From: Phaeobacter cretensis
GTDB lineage: Bacteria; Pseudomonadota; Alphaproteobacteria; Rhodobacterales; Rhodobacteraceae
NCBI RefSeq assembly: GCF_047372505.1
Contig: NZ_JBKBEU010000001.1
Span: 558,001 to 622,000 of the forward strand
Length of the DNA stretch: 64,000 nt
Direction of reading: 5' to 3'
Below the pieces are notes generated by a model. It did not search any database. It saw only the letters and a list, made by a program, of their open reading frames with translations, and was not told the origin of the DNA. Both the position numbers and the translations under genes were made by a program. The number at the start of each line of letters is the position of its first letter. The stretch's first letter is position 1. Shown here one piece after another: positions 26,881 to 36,045 of the stretch.

Positions 26881-26908
26881 CAGACCGATGTTTGTCCAGA
26901 CCGATGTT
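26881..26908. repeat. Two 12-base direct repeats upstream of the exporter gene
   Basis: CAGACCGATGTT occurs at 26881-26892 and again at 26897-26908, a 16-base period, 27-54 bases upstream of the exporter start and between it and argP. They could be binding half-sites for the LysR regulator or a small tandem duplication. Confidence 0.55.
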
Positions 26909-26991
26909 AGCAGGCTCTGTCGATGGCTAAGGTTTTGACTACGCCGCCTGCTAGATGTAAGCAAATTAAACAGAGTAACGCTAATTAAGAA

Positions 26992-27882
26992 ATGCTAATG
27001 CAGTTTGACCCCAATCAGCTCGCTGCGCTATCAGCGGTTCTGCGGCTTGGCTCCTTTGATGCGGCGGCGCAGACGTTATTGGTGACACCCTCGGCTATTT
27101 CACAACGGATCAAGGCGTTGGAGGATCGGATTGGTACAAGTCTGGTCAAACGCGGCCCTCCTTGCATGGGCACTGAGGCAGGCCTGCGGATCGCAAAACA
27201 TGCCGAGGATGTGGCACTGTTGGAGGCGGCCGTATCCGATGATCTGCGGCTGGAACGAACGCCGGGCGCATCACGCCTGCGGGTGGCGATCAATGCTGAC
27301 AGTCTTGCAACTTGGTTCATTCCGGTGATGGCAGCTACTGACGGGTTGCTGTTCGATCTGGTGATCGACGATCAGGACCACAGCGCCGATTGGCTGCGCC
27401 GTGGTGAGGTTTCTGCAGCTGTCACGGCGCATGCAAAGCCGGTGACAGGCTGTGATGCCTATCCGCTGGGTGCGTTGCGCTATATCGCGACGGTCGCGCC
27501 AGTCTTCAGGGATCGGTGGTTTGCTCAGGGCGTTACAAAAGCAGCCGCAACCACCGCGCCCTGTTTGATTTTCAACGCCAAAGATCAGCTGCAAGCACGC
27601 TGGCTGTCTGCCCATGTCGGACGGGGAATTGCCCCGCCTGCGCATTTCCTTCCGTCCAGCCATGGATTTGTCGATGCAGCGTTGGCGGGGGTCGGCTGGG
27701 GCATGAACCCGGAGCAGCTGGTTGCACCCTATCTGGCGACGGAAAGCTTGCGTCCGATGATCGACCACACACCATTGGATGTACCGTTGACATGGCAGGT
27801 GAGCCGCGTTCTGGCCCCGGCCCTTGCCGATGTGACCCGTGCCGTGCTCAAATCAGCTAGGCGACATTTGATGCCAGTGTAA
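26992..27882 (+). CDS. argP: LysR-family regulator, ArgP type
   Basis: A 296-aa LysR-type regulator that in relatives senses lysine and arginine and controls the divergent exporter. The N-terminal winged helix-turn-helix spans about residues 4-63 (LAALSAVLRLGSFDAAAQTL, then SAISQRIKALEDRIG). The effector domain includes SADWLRRGEVSAAVT and a C-terminal phrase WQVSRVLAPALADVTRAV that matches ArgP/IciA. It starts at 26992, with a second Met at 26998. Placement opposite the exporter gene strongly supports ArgP. Confidence 0.9.
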   Translation: MLMQFDPNQLAALSAVLRLGSFDAAAQTLLVTPSAISQRIKALEDRIGTSLVKRGPPCMGTEAGLRIAKHAEDVALLEAAVSDDLRLERTPGASRLRVAINADSLATWFIPVMAATDGLLFDLVIDDQDHSADWLRRGEVSAAVTAHAKPVTGCDAYPLGALRYIATVAPVFRDRWFAQGVTKAAATTAPCLIFNAKDQLQARWLSAHVGRGIAPPAHFLPSSHGFVDAALAGVGWGMNPEQLVAPYLATESLRPMIDHTPLDVPLTWQVSRVLAPALADVTRAVLKSARRHLMPV

Positions 27883-27901
27883 ACAGCGGAGGCACAGCAA
27901 A

Positions 27902-28822
27902 GTGCCAGAGGACCACGACAGCAAGACCGAAAGCACCAAACTGTTAAACATCAGAAAAGACGTGGCTCGCAGCTCACCAAAGCGACTGCGCATTCTGACG
28001 CTGGGGCGCAGCTTCCTGTGGCAACTCGTCCTGCCGAGGGTGACGGTGTTGCTGACATGGTCGTTGCTGAATGCAGTCGTCGCTCTCCCGGTGCGCCTGC
28101 TCTATGCTTTGGTGCTGATTGATGGGCTGTTGCTGCTCTGGCAGGCACAGTGTTTTCTGCGCAGCGCGGATATGCATATCCGCGACACGGGTCATCTGGC
28201 GCCGGTCTGGGGGGGCTATCTTGCCATTCTCTTTTCTGGGTTTGCCACGGTTACGCTGTGGTGGGACGCTGTCCTGATCGCCACCACCCCTGCCGAACCA
28301 GCCTATGCAGAGCAGGAAAAGCTGGCCCGTGAAGCGCTATATGATTTGTCGGTGTCACCGGATGGGCAGCGGCTGGTCTTTGCCGGGGAAATCCCACATG
28401 GGCTGACGCGACGCATGGAAGCCCTGATGGAGGATACCCCTGCCTTGCGCGAGGTCGCGCTGAGTGGTCCTGGCGGCCTCATTTATGAAGCACGTGGCGT
28501 TGCCCAGCTAATACGGGAGCGGTCGTTGGACACTGTTGTCGAGGGCCTATGCGCCTCGGCTTGCACGTTGGTCTTTGTGGCTGGGCGGGATCGCAGGTTG
28601 GCCGAAGGCGGCGCGCTAGGCTTCCACTCTTATATGCTGGCCTATCCTGGCGGCCTACCACAGGTGGACCTGAAGAAAGAACAGCAGCGGGACCGGGCGT
28701 TTCTGGTGCAACAGGGCATCAGTGCGGGCTTTACCGACCGGCTGTTTGCCACCGCTAACAGCGATCTCTGGATCCCGGATGCAGCGGAGCTGCACCGTGC
28801 CGGGGTGTTGACCCTGCCCTGA
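27902..28822 (+). CDS. Membrane-anchored ClpP-fold (COG3904-like) protein
   Basis: A 306-aa protein, probably from GTG 27902. Two or three hydrophobic segments lie between about residues 35 and 125. The extracytoplasmic domain from about 130 contains a ClpP-like core: VALSGPGGLIYEARGVAQLI and then VEGLCASACTLVFVAG with LGFHSYM downstream. In COG3904-type periplasmic proteins the CxSAC serine occupies the nucleophile position and the His lies in the GFH phrase. Proteolysis is plausible but not shown. It starts 20 bases after argP on the same strand and may share its transcript. Confidence 0.7.
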   Translation: MPEDHDSKTESTKLLNIRKDVARSSPKRLRILTLGRSFLWQLVLPRVTVLLTWSLLNAVVALPVRLLYALVLIDGLLLLWQAQCFLRSADMHIRDTGHLAPVWGGYLAILFSGFATVTLWWDAVLIATTPAEPAYAEQEKLAREALYDLSVSPDGQRLVFAGEIPHGLTRRMEALMEDTPALREVALSGPGGLIYEARGVAQLIRERSLDTVVEGLCASACTLVFVAGRDRRLAEGGALGFHSYMLAYPGGLPQVDLKKEQQRDRAFLVQQGISAGFTDRLFATANSDLWIPDAAELHRAGVLTLP

Positions 28823-28825
28823 GCC

Positions 28826-29296
28826 TCAGATCAGCGTTTTAGTCATGCGATAGTTATGCATTGGCACGCCCCGACGTTCGAAATCGCGTCGACCTTCGTC
28901 AATAAAACTCTGCCGTATGAAAAACCGCTTCGCAGCCTCACTGGCCTCCACAAACAAAAGCGTCAGACCAAGATCCCACGCGCAGGTCTCCAATTGTTGA
29001 TAGAGAGCAAGGCCAACGCCTATGCCGGCCACATCAGGATGGCAATAAAAACAGTCGATATGTCCGTCCTGCTCCAGCTCGATAAACCCCCAGGCCTGAT
29101 CATTGGCATCGACCGCCACAAAGACCTCGCGCCCGTCGGTGGCACGGCGATGCCAGTGGTCCGATGGGGCTGGTTCCGGGCTCCATGCTGCGAGTTGTGC
29201 CGCGCTGTAATCGCGCGCGCCGACGCCGTGCACCGCTGCATGAAAAATTTGCGCCAAGGCCGCTGCATCTTCGGAACGAAAGTGTCTGATATTCAT
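28826..29296 (-). CDS. GNAT-family N-acetyltransferase
   Basis: A 156-aa GNAT acetyltransferase starting MNIRHFRSEDAAALAQIFHAA. The fold order is visible: beta-hairpin with VFVAVDANDQAWGFIEL, then the acetyl-CoA motif VAGIGVGLALYQQLET and LFVEASEAAKRFFIRQSF. A QxxGxG-type loop is replaced by VAGIGVG, within normal variation. The substrate is unknown, and the overall pattern resembles small YafP-like GNATs. It is convergent with the ClpP-fold gene, ending four bases away. A second in-frame Met one codon upstream is possible. Confidence 0.85.
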   Translation of the reverse strand: MNIRHFRSEDAAALAQIFHAAVHGVGARDYSAAQLAAWSPEPAPSDHWHRRATDGREVFVAVDANDQAWGFIELEQDGHIDCFYCHPDVAGIGVGLALYQQLETCAWDLGLTLLFVEASEAAKRFFIRQSFIDEGRRDFERRGVPMHNYRMTKTLI

Positions 29297-29361
29297 CAAT
29301 ATACCTTTTCAGAACCGAGGAACCGTCCGGAAGGCAGAGACCCTGAGCCGGACTAGAGACC

Positions 29362-29390
29362 AAAAAGGCCCGCCATAGCAGCGGGCCTTT
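29362..29390 (-). terminator. Terminator after yebC
   Basis: AAAGGCCCGC (29364-29373) pairs with GCGGGCCTTT (29381-29390) around a 7-base loop. A run of T on either strand makes it usable in both directions, but it sits 33 bases after the minus-strand yebC stop. Confidence 0.8.
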
Positions 29391-29423
29391 GGGCCGAGAC
29401 CATCATTACTTGCAGGGCAGCTA

Positions 29424-30164
29424 TTAGAGCTGCTCCATCACCTCATCCGAGGCTTCGAAATTTGTAGTCACACGCTGGACATCGTCGTCATCTTCAAGCG
29501 CGTCCACCAGCTTCATCAACTTTTGCATGCCTTCGAGATCCAGCTCAGTTGTGGTGGTGGGTTTCCACACCAGTTTGGTCGAATCCGACTCGCCCAGCTC
29601 ACCTTCGAGCGCGTTTGACACCTCATTGAGGTCGGTGTCAGCACAGTAAACCGTATGACCGTCTTCCGAGCTTTCCACGTCTTCTGCACCGGCTTCAATC
29701 GCCGCCATCATAACAGTGTCCGCATCCCCGACCGTGGCCGGGTATGTCACCTCGCCCTTGCGGTCGAACATGAAGCCAACCGAACCGGTTTCGCCGAGAT
29801 TGCCGCCATTCTTGGAAAACGTGGAGCGCACAGTGGAGGCGGTACGGTTGCGGTTGTCTGTCATTGCCTCGACGATAACCGCAACGCCATTAGGGCCGTA
29901 ACCTTCATAGCGGATTTCTTCGTAATCATCGCCGTCGCCTGCGGTGGATTTCTTGATTGCGCGGTCAATCACATCCTTCGGAACGGACTGGCTCTTGGCT
30001 TCTTTGACAGCCAGACGCAGACGCGGGTTTTTTTCGGGATCGGGGTCGCCCATTTTGGCGGCGACGGTGATCTCCTTAGAGAGTTTCGAGAACAATTTCG
30101 ACCGCGCGGCGTCCTGACGGCCCTTGCGGTGCTGGATATTCGCCCATTTGGAATGGCCTGCCAT
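29424..30164 (-). CDS. yebC: YebC/PmpR family regulator or translation factor
   Basis: A 246-aa protein starting MAGHSKWANIQHRKGRQDAA, the invariant opening of the family. Three domains are expected; the central part reads IVEAMTDNRNRTASTVRSTF and GNLGETGSVGFMFD. YebC-family members were described as DNA-binding regulators and more recently as factors that help ribosomes at difficult proline motifs. The frame is open further upstream, but family alignment fixes the start at 30164. It is a single-gene unit with its own terminator. Confidence 0.96.
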   Translation of the reverse strand: MAGHSKWANIQHRKGRQDAARSKLFSKLSKEITVAAKMGDPDPEKNPRLRLAVKEAKSQSVPKDVIDRAIKKSTAGDGDDYEEIRYEGYGPNGVAVIVEAMTDNRNRTASTVRSTFSKNGGNLGETGSVGFMFDRKGEVTYPATVGDADTVMMAAIEAGAEDVESSEDGHTVYCADTDLNEVSNALEGELGESDSTKLVWKPTTTTELDLEGMQKLMKLVDALEDDDDVQRVTTNFEASDEVMEQL

Positions 30165-30360
30165 GGTGCATCCTTGCTGCTTCAATTTGGATCTGGCGCC
30201 CATATAGCCCCGACACCGGGGGGCTTTCAAGCGCCCCATCTGTCAAGCACGTGTTATGGCCCCCAATCCCACCACTACCGGCTGATCGGGCGCTTTCATC
30301 TTGGGTCTACTTGCGCATTCAAGCGGTTGTGCCGCGCGTCTTAGAAGCTAGAGTGACATC

Positions 30361-32136
30361 ATGACATTTGACCAGACCATTCTATTCGCCCTATTCGCCG
30401 CTGTCTTTGGCCTGCTGCTATGGGGAAAGTACCGCTATGATATTGTAGCATTTTCAGCGCTCATGGTGGCGGTCGTGCTCGGTGTCGTGCCTGCAAATGA
30501 CGCCTTCGCGGGATTTGGCCATCCGGCAACGCTGGTGGTGGCGCTTGTACTCGTCGTATCCGCTGGGCTGGTGCGGTCCGGGGCGGTGTTCCTGATAACA
30601 CGCACGTTGGTCGACAGCAGTCGCAATCTGGGCTCACATATTACGCTGATGGGTGGAATTGGCGCGGTTCTGTCTGCCTTCATGAACAATGTGGCGGCGC
30701 TGGCGCTGCTGATGCCCGTGGATATCCAGACCGCGCGCAAGGCTGGACGCACCCCAGGCATGAGCCTTATGCCGCTGTCCTTTGCCACAATACTAGGCGG
30801 TATGGCCACGCTGATTGGCACCCCGCCCAATATCATCATTGCATCAATCCGTCAGGAGACATTGGGCGAGCCGTTTGGGATGTTTGATTTCGCCCCTGTC
30901 GGTGGCATCGCGGCGCTGGCGGGCTTGCTGTTTGTGGCGCTGATCGGCTGGCGGCTGATCCCGCTGCGCCAGAATGCGGCCGGCGCATCCGAGGCGCAGC
31001 TGTCGCAGTATATCGCAGAGCTGACCGTGCCCGAAGACTCTGACATGATCGGCCAACGGCTGGGTGAGTTCGACAAGGATGCCGAGAAAGCAGATGCCGC
31101 CATCCTTGGGCTGATCCGCGACGGCAAGCGGCTCTATGGGCGTTCGGCTGGGCAATTGCTGCGCGCGGGTGATGCGCTGGTACTGGAGGCCACGCCTGAG
31201 GCCCTGGATGAATTTCGCACTGCGGCCTCGCTTGATTTTGCGGATGCGGCGCGGCAGGAAAAACTGGGTGCTGCCGGCGACGGGCTGGAATTGGTCGAGG
31301 TCGTGGTTCCGGAAACAGCGCGCATCAAGGGCCGCAGCGCACAGGCGCTTGGGCTGGCCTGGCGTCAGAATACCGTTCTGATGGGGCTGGCACGTCAGGG
31401 GCGCCGCCTGACCCGGCATATTCGGCAGGAACAGATTGAGGCGGGTGATATCCTTCTATTACTGTGCCCACGCGACCGTGGCCCGGATGTGACCGAATGG
31501 CTGGGCTGTCTTCCGCTTGCGGAGCGCGGTCTGTCAGTGACAGCAAATGACAAGACCTGGCTGGCCATCGGCTTGTTTGCCGGTGCGGTTCTGGCAGCGT
31601 CGCTGGGGATTATCTATTTGCCGATCGCGCTGGGTATGGTGGTCGTCGCCTATGTTCTAACCAAGATCCTGCCGTTGGCGGAGCTATATGATCACATCGA
31701 ATGGCCCGTGGTGGTCTTGCTTGGGTCAATGATCCCACTGGGAGCTGCGCTGGACAGCGCCGGGGGGACGGCGCTGATTGCCGACAGCCTGCTGACGCTG
31801 ACTGATGGCATGCCCGCCTGGGCCATTCTGACGGTTCTGATGGTGGTGACCATGACCTTGTCGGATGTGCTGAACAATACCGCCACAGCAATTGTTGCGG
31901 CCCCGGTTGGGATCCAGATGGCAAATGGGCTTGGCGTGTCACCAGATCCGTTTCTGATGGCCGTGGCCGTAGCGGCATCAGCCGCCTTTCTGACCCCGAT
32001 CGGACATAAGAACAACACGCTGGTTCTCGGTCCCGGCGGCTATCAATTTGGCGACTATTGGCGCATTGGCTTGCCTTTGGAGGTTCTGATAATCGCCGTC
32101 TCCATCCCGTCTATCCTTGTGTTCTGGCCGCTCTAA
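30361..32136 (+). CDS. SLC13-type permease with RCK_C domains
   Basis: A 591-aa membrane protein of the divalent anion:sodium symporter type. The first membrane half contains ITLMGGIGAVLSAFMNNVAA and LIGTPPNIIIASIR, the SNT-like motif of SLC13. A cytoplasmic insert (about residues 210-390) contains two TrkA-C (RCK_C) domains. The second membrane half repeats the pattern with SDVLNNTATAIVAAPVG. Such carriers import sulfate, dicarboxylates or similar anions and may be gated by the RCK domains. It starts at ATG 30361. A paralogue lies 1.8 kb away on the other strand. Confidence 0.88.
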   Translation: MTFDQTILFALFAAVFGLLLWGKYRYDIVAFSALMVAVVLGVVPANDAFAGFGHPATLVVALVLVVSAGLVRSGAVFLITRTLVDSSRNLGSHITLMGGIGAVLSAFMNNVAALALLMPVDIQTARKAGRTPGMSLMPLSFATILGGMATLIGTPPNIIIASIRQETLGEPFGMFDFAPVGGIAALAGLLFVALIGWRLIPLRQNAAGASEAQLSQYIAELTVPEDSDMIGQRLGEFDKDAEKADAAILGLIRDGKRLYGRSAGQLLRAGDALVLEATPEALDEFRTAASLDFADAARQEKLGAAGDGLELVEVVVPETARIKGRSAQALGLAWRQNTVLMGLARQGRRLTRHIRQEQIEAGDILLLLCPRDRGPDVTEWLGCLPLAERGLSVTANDKTWLAIGLFAGAVLAASLGIIYLPIALGMVVVAYVLTKILPLAELYDHIEWPVVVLLGSMIPLGAALDSAGGTALIADSLLTLTDGMPAWAILTVLMVVTMTLSDVLNNTATAIVAAPVGIQMANGLGVSPDPFLMAVAVAASAAFLTPIGHKNNTLVLGPGGYQFGDYWRIGLPLEVLIIAVSIPSILVFWPL

Positions 32137-32248
32137 CTCCGCTGCGCTTTGCTGATCTGACCCGACGGCAGGGCCACCAGTGTTTGCACCAATGCTATCC
32201 GCACGCTTAGGCTGATAAAGCATCAAGGATCAGCAGCAGAGGCGCGCC

Positions 32249-33919
32249 ATGGCAAAACCAAGCGAAAACAGTGCAGATGTGATCATTGTCGGCGCAGGAT
32301 TGGCCGGGCTGGTCGCAGCGGCGGAACTGGGGGATCGGGGCAAGCGGGTGATCCTGCTCGACCAAGAACCCAAACACTTCCTTGGTGGGCAGGCACATTG
32401 GAGTCTCGGCGGGCTGTTCATGATCGATACACCAGAGCAGCGTCGCATGGGTATTCGTGACAGCACGGATCTGGCGCGACGTGACTGGTTCGGCAGCGCA
32501 CAGTTTGATCGTCCAGAGGATCATTGGCCACAACGTTGGGCGCGTGCCTATCTGGACTTTGCCAGCGGCGAGATGCGGGCCTGGCTGCATGGGCTGGGTC
32601 TACGCTGGTTTCCGGCGGTTGGCTGGGCTGAACGCGGTGGCGGTGATGCCGAGGGCCATGGCAATACGGTGCCCCGGTTTCATCTGACCTGGGGCACCGG
32701 GCCGGGGGTGGTCGCCCCCTTTGCGAACCGGGTGCGTGCCCATATTGAAGCAGGATTGATCCAACCGCGATTTCGCCATCAGGTCAGCCATATCATCACC
32801 CAAGCTGGCATTGTCAAAGGCGTGTCAGGTGAGGTGCTTGCTGTAGATGACGCTCCGCAGGGTGCCCGGACCAACCGGCAGGAAATCGGCGAGTTCGAGG
32901 TCTATGCGCCTTCCGTGCTAGTTGCTTCGGGCGGGATCGGCGGCAATCTTGAGGCCGTACGAAAAAACTGGCCCGTGGAGCGTCTTGGCCCTGCCCCAGG
33001 TCGCATGGTGGCTGGTGTGCCCTTTCACGTTGATGGCCGAATGATCCCGATCACCGAGGCCGCTGGTGGCCATGTTATCAATGCAGACCGGATGTGGCAC
33101 TACACAGAAGGCCTGCGTAACTGGGATCCAATCTGGCCCAATCACGGTATTCGTATTTTACCGGGGCCCTCCTCGATGTGGTTCGATGCCAATGGCGACC
33201 GCCTGCCTGCCCCCTATCTGCCGGGGTTCGATACGCTGGGCACGCTGCGCGAAATCTTGAAGACTGGACAAGACTATAGTTGGTTTATTCTGAGCCAGAA
33301 GATCATTGAGAAGGAATTTGCCTTATCGGGATCGGAGCAGAACCCGGATCTGACCTCTGGCAAATGGGGTGAAGTGCTGCGAGCGCGACTGTTGTCACGC
33401 GGCCGCGCCCCCGCCCCGGTTGAGGCCTTCAAAAAACACGGAGCAGACTTTGTGGTTGCCGACACCCTGACTGAGCTGGTGGCCGGAATGAATGAGCTGG
33501 GTGAGGTACCACTGGAAGAAAGCCATCTGCGCCGTCAGATCGAGGCGCGCGATGCACAGGCCGACAATCCCTTTGCCAAGGATGCGCAGTTGATCGCCAT
33601 AAATGCCGCACGCAACTATCGCGGTGACCGGTTGATCCGCACAGCCAAGCCTCATCGCATTCTGGATCGCAAAAACGGGCCGTTGATCGCCGTACGGCTG
33701 AACATTCTGACACGCAAATCTTTGGGTGGGTTGCAGACCAATCTGGACGGTCAGTTAATCGGCGCGAATGGCTCAGCCGTATCAGGCTTGTTTGCGGTTG
33801 GAGAGGTCGCGGGTTTTGGCGGCGGTGGCTATCACGGCTACAACGCACTGGAAGGTAGCTTTTTGGGCGGCTGCCTGTTCACAGGTCGTCAGGCAGGACA
33901 GTCTCTTGCAATAGCATGA
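32249..33919 (+). CDS. FAD-binding dehydrogenase, KsdD/fumarate-reductase-like
   Basis: A 556-aa flavoprotein starting MAKPSENSADVIIVGAGLAG. The Rossmann motif VGAGLAGLVAAAEL is followed by GGQAHWSLGGLFMIDTPEQRRMG, the opening typical of a subfamily annotated as FAD-binding dehydrogenases, related to 3-ketosteroid-delta-1-dehydrogenases and fumarate reductases. The C-terminal FAD-contact phrase VGEVAGFGGGGYHGYNALEG is intact. The substrate is unknown; sterol or other alicyclic compounds are possible but the pathway partners are absent. It stands 112 bases after one SLC13 permease and ends 50 bases before a convergent second one. Confidence 0.85.
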   Translation: MAKPSENSADVIIVGAGLAGLVAAAELGDRGKRVILLDQEPKHFLGGQAHWSLGGLFMIDTPEQRRMGIRDSTDLARRDWFGSAQFDRPEDHWPQRWARAYLDFASGEMRAWLHGLGLRWFPAVGWAERGGGDAEGHGNTVPRFHLTWGTGPGVVAPFANRVRAHIEAGLIQPRFRHQVSHIITQAGIVKGVSGEVLAVDDAPQGARTNRQEIGEFEVYAPSVLVASGGIGGNLEAVRKNWPVERLGPAPGRMVAGVPFHVDGRMIPITEAAGGHVINADRMWHYTEGLRNWDPIWPNHGIRILPGPSSMWFDANGDRLPAPYLPGFDTLGTLREILKTGQDYSWFILSQKIIEKEFALSGSEQNPDLTSGKWGEVLRARLLSRGRAPAPVEAFKKHGADFVVADTLTELVAGMNELGEVPLEESHLRRQIEARDAQADNPFAKDAQLIAINAARNYRGDRLIRTAKPHRILDRKNGPLIAVRLNILTRKSLGGLQTNLDGQLIGANGSAVSGLFAVGEVAGFGGGGYHGYNALEGSFLGGCLFTGRQAGQSLAIA

Positions 33920-33969
33920 CCCATGCTATTGCAGAAAACTTATGGTTAACAAAATCCTAACGTCCGATC

Positions 33970-35787
33970 CTAAAGTGGCCAGATGAACGGGATCAGAAGC
34001 GACGCCAACACACCGATACTGAGGTTCAGCGGAATGCCGACGCGCAGAAAATCGGTGAACTTGTACCCGCCGGGGCCATAGACCAGCATATTGGTCTGAT
34101 AACCGATGGGTGTCGCAAAGGAGGCTGATGCCGCGACCATCACCGCCACCACCAGCGGACGCGGGTCAATACCCATGGCCTGTGCCAGCCCTACCGCGAT
34201 CGGAGTGACCACCACAGCAACCGCGTTGTTGGAGACCAGCTCCGTCAGGATCGAAGTCAGAAGATATATGGCCCAGATCAACATGAACGGCGGCAGCACT
34301 GAGAGAGACGGCGCGACCGCATCTACGATCAAACGCACCGCACCAGAGCTGTCCAAAGCGGCACCAATGGCCAGCATGGCAAAGATCAATGTCAGCAAGC
34401 GGCCGTCCACAAAGGAAAACGCTTCATCCGCATCGATGCAGCGGGTGATTAACACAGTTGATACCGCCAAAATCGACAGCAACAAGATTGGTGCGACACC
34501 AAGCGCGGCGAGCACTACGATGCCGATGAGTACGGCAATCGCAATGGGTGCGTGGCGGCGGCGGTAGGCGCGCACAGATGGTTGTGACACCGCTGCCATG
34601 TCCATATCCGCTGCCAGTCGCTGAATGTCTTCGGCATTGCCCTCCAATAGCAAGGTATCGCCGACCCGTATCACCAGGTCCTCCAGCTGAACGCCGATGT
34701 TCTGGTTTCGGCGATGAACCGCCAGCGTGTATACACCGTAGCGACGGCGCAGACGCATGGCACCCAGCGAACGGCCAACCATTCGGCAACCCGGCGTGAT
34801 CAGGACCTCAACCGTCTCGGTTTCCACCGTAGACACCTGATCGACACGCTTTAGTTCCTTGTTGCGTTGCAGGCTCAGGATTTCAGTCATTTGGGTGCGC
34901 AAAACCACACGATCCCCGACCTGCAGCGCGACGCCTTTGAGAGCATTCCGCAGAGAGATATCACCGCGAATGACGTCGATCAACCTCACGCCCTGACGCT
35001 TGAAAAGCTGCACACCGGTTACTTCGCGACCAATAAGGTTGCTGTCCGGGGGAATCACCGCCTCGGTAAAGAATTTCATGCGCGACCGGTCGCTGAGCAA
35101 GCTGGCCATGCTGCTGCGATCCGGCAGCAGGCGCGGCGCAACAAAGCGCAGATAGATCATCCCCCAGATCACCAGAACTATGCCTAGTGGCGTGACCTCA
35201 AAGATCGTGAAAGGTGCCAGCCCCTGCGCCCGTGCGACACCATCAACCAGCAGGTTTGTAGAGGTCCCGATCAGGGTAAGCGTGCCGCCAAGTATTGCCG
35301 CATAGCTGAGCGGTATCAGCATCTTAGATGCCGAGACATTCATCGTGCGGGCGATCTGAATGAATACCGGTATCATCACCACAACAACAGGCGTGTTCGA
35401 CACCACCGCCGAGGCAGCAACGACGAATACCATCAGCAAGGCAATGGCCAGTTTCGGGTTCACCTCGGCCTGTTTGCGCGCCTGAGCAGTAAAGGCGTCC
35501 AGCGCCCCTGTACGGACCAGTGCCCCCATGATGATGAACATTGCCGCAATGGTCCAGGGTGCCGGATTTGCGAGCACCGGCAGTGCTGCCTGATAGGGCA
35601 GAACCCCGGTCGCAAGCATGAGAGAAACCCCGGCAAGTGCGACCACTTCGGTCGGAAACGTTTCGCGCAGAAAAGCCACGAACATTGCAGCCACGATTAG
35701 CAACGTCAGCACCGCGCCACCGGTTTCGCCAAGGGGAATAAACTGCATCAGGGGTAAAGACATCCAAGAAGTTGAAAGATCAATCAT
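33970..35787 (-). CDS. SLC13-type permease with RCK_C domains (second copy)
   Basis: A 605-aa paralogue of the permease at 30361, in the opposite direction. Features match: VVSNTPVVVVMIPVFIQIAR and LIGTSTNLLVDGVARAQG in the first half, RCK_C domains at about residues 205-400 (VGRSLGAMRLRRRYGVYTLA), and ELVSNNAVAVVVTPIAVGLA in the second half. The sequences are clearly divergent, so this is an old duplication or separate acquisition. Transport of sulfate or dicarboxylate-type anions is likely. No ligand-binding residue set can be assigned by eye. Confidence 0.88.
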   Translation of the reverse strand: MIDLSTSWMSLPLMQFIPLGETGGAVLTLLIVAAMFVAFLRETFPTEVVALAGVSLMLATGVLPYQAALPVLANPAPWTIAAMFIIMGALVRTGALDAFTAQARKQAEVNPKLAIALLMVFVVAASAVVSNTPVVVVMIPVFIQIARTMNVSASKMLIPLSYAAILGGTLTLIGTSTNLLVDGVARAQGLAPFTIFEVTPLGIVLVIWGMIYLRFVAPRLLPDRSSMASLLSDRSRMKFFTEAVIPPDSNLIGREVTGVQLFKRQGVRLIDVIRGDISLRNALKGVALQVGDRVVLRTQMTEILSLQRNKELKRVDQVSTVETETVEVLITPGCRMVGRSLGAMRLRRRYGVYTLAVHRRNQNIGVQLEDLVIRVGDTLLLEGNAEDIQRLAADMDMAAVSQPSVRAYRRRHAPIAIAVLIGIVVLAALGVAPILLLSILAVSTVLITRCIDADEAFSFVDGRLLTLIFAMLAIGAALDSSGAVRLIVDAVAPSLSVLPPFMLIWAIYLLTSILTELVSNNAVAVVVTPIAVGLAQAMGIDPRPLVVAVMVAASASFATPIGYQTNMLVYGPGGYKFTDFLRVGIPLNLSIGVLASLLIPFIWPL

Positions 35788-36045
35788 CCGCGACCTGAGA
35801 GAACTGCCAGTACCGGGTTACGCATTGTCCGGATCACTGGAGTGAACCTGATACGGCAGGTTGAGGCAAGGGGCGCGCTGTGTGACAGGTTTCTGTGGCC
35901 CTCATTTAGCGGTCTTCCGCGAATAGAGTTCGTTTTTCTGCCCTGACAACAGGCAGATATCCCACAGCAAATCCATCCACGGTGCCGAGGGAGACAACAC
36001 GCGCGTATTGGCGCAAGAACTGGGCGTGCAAGAAGCCAAGTTCTT

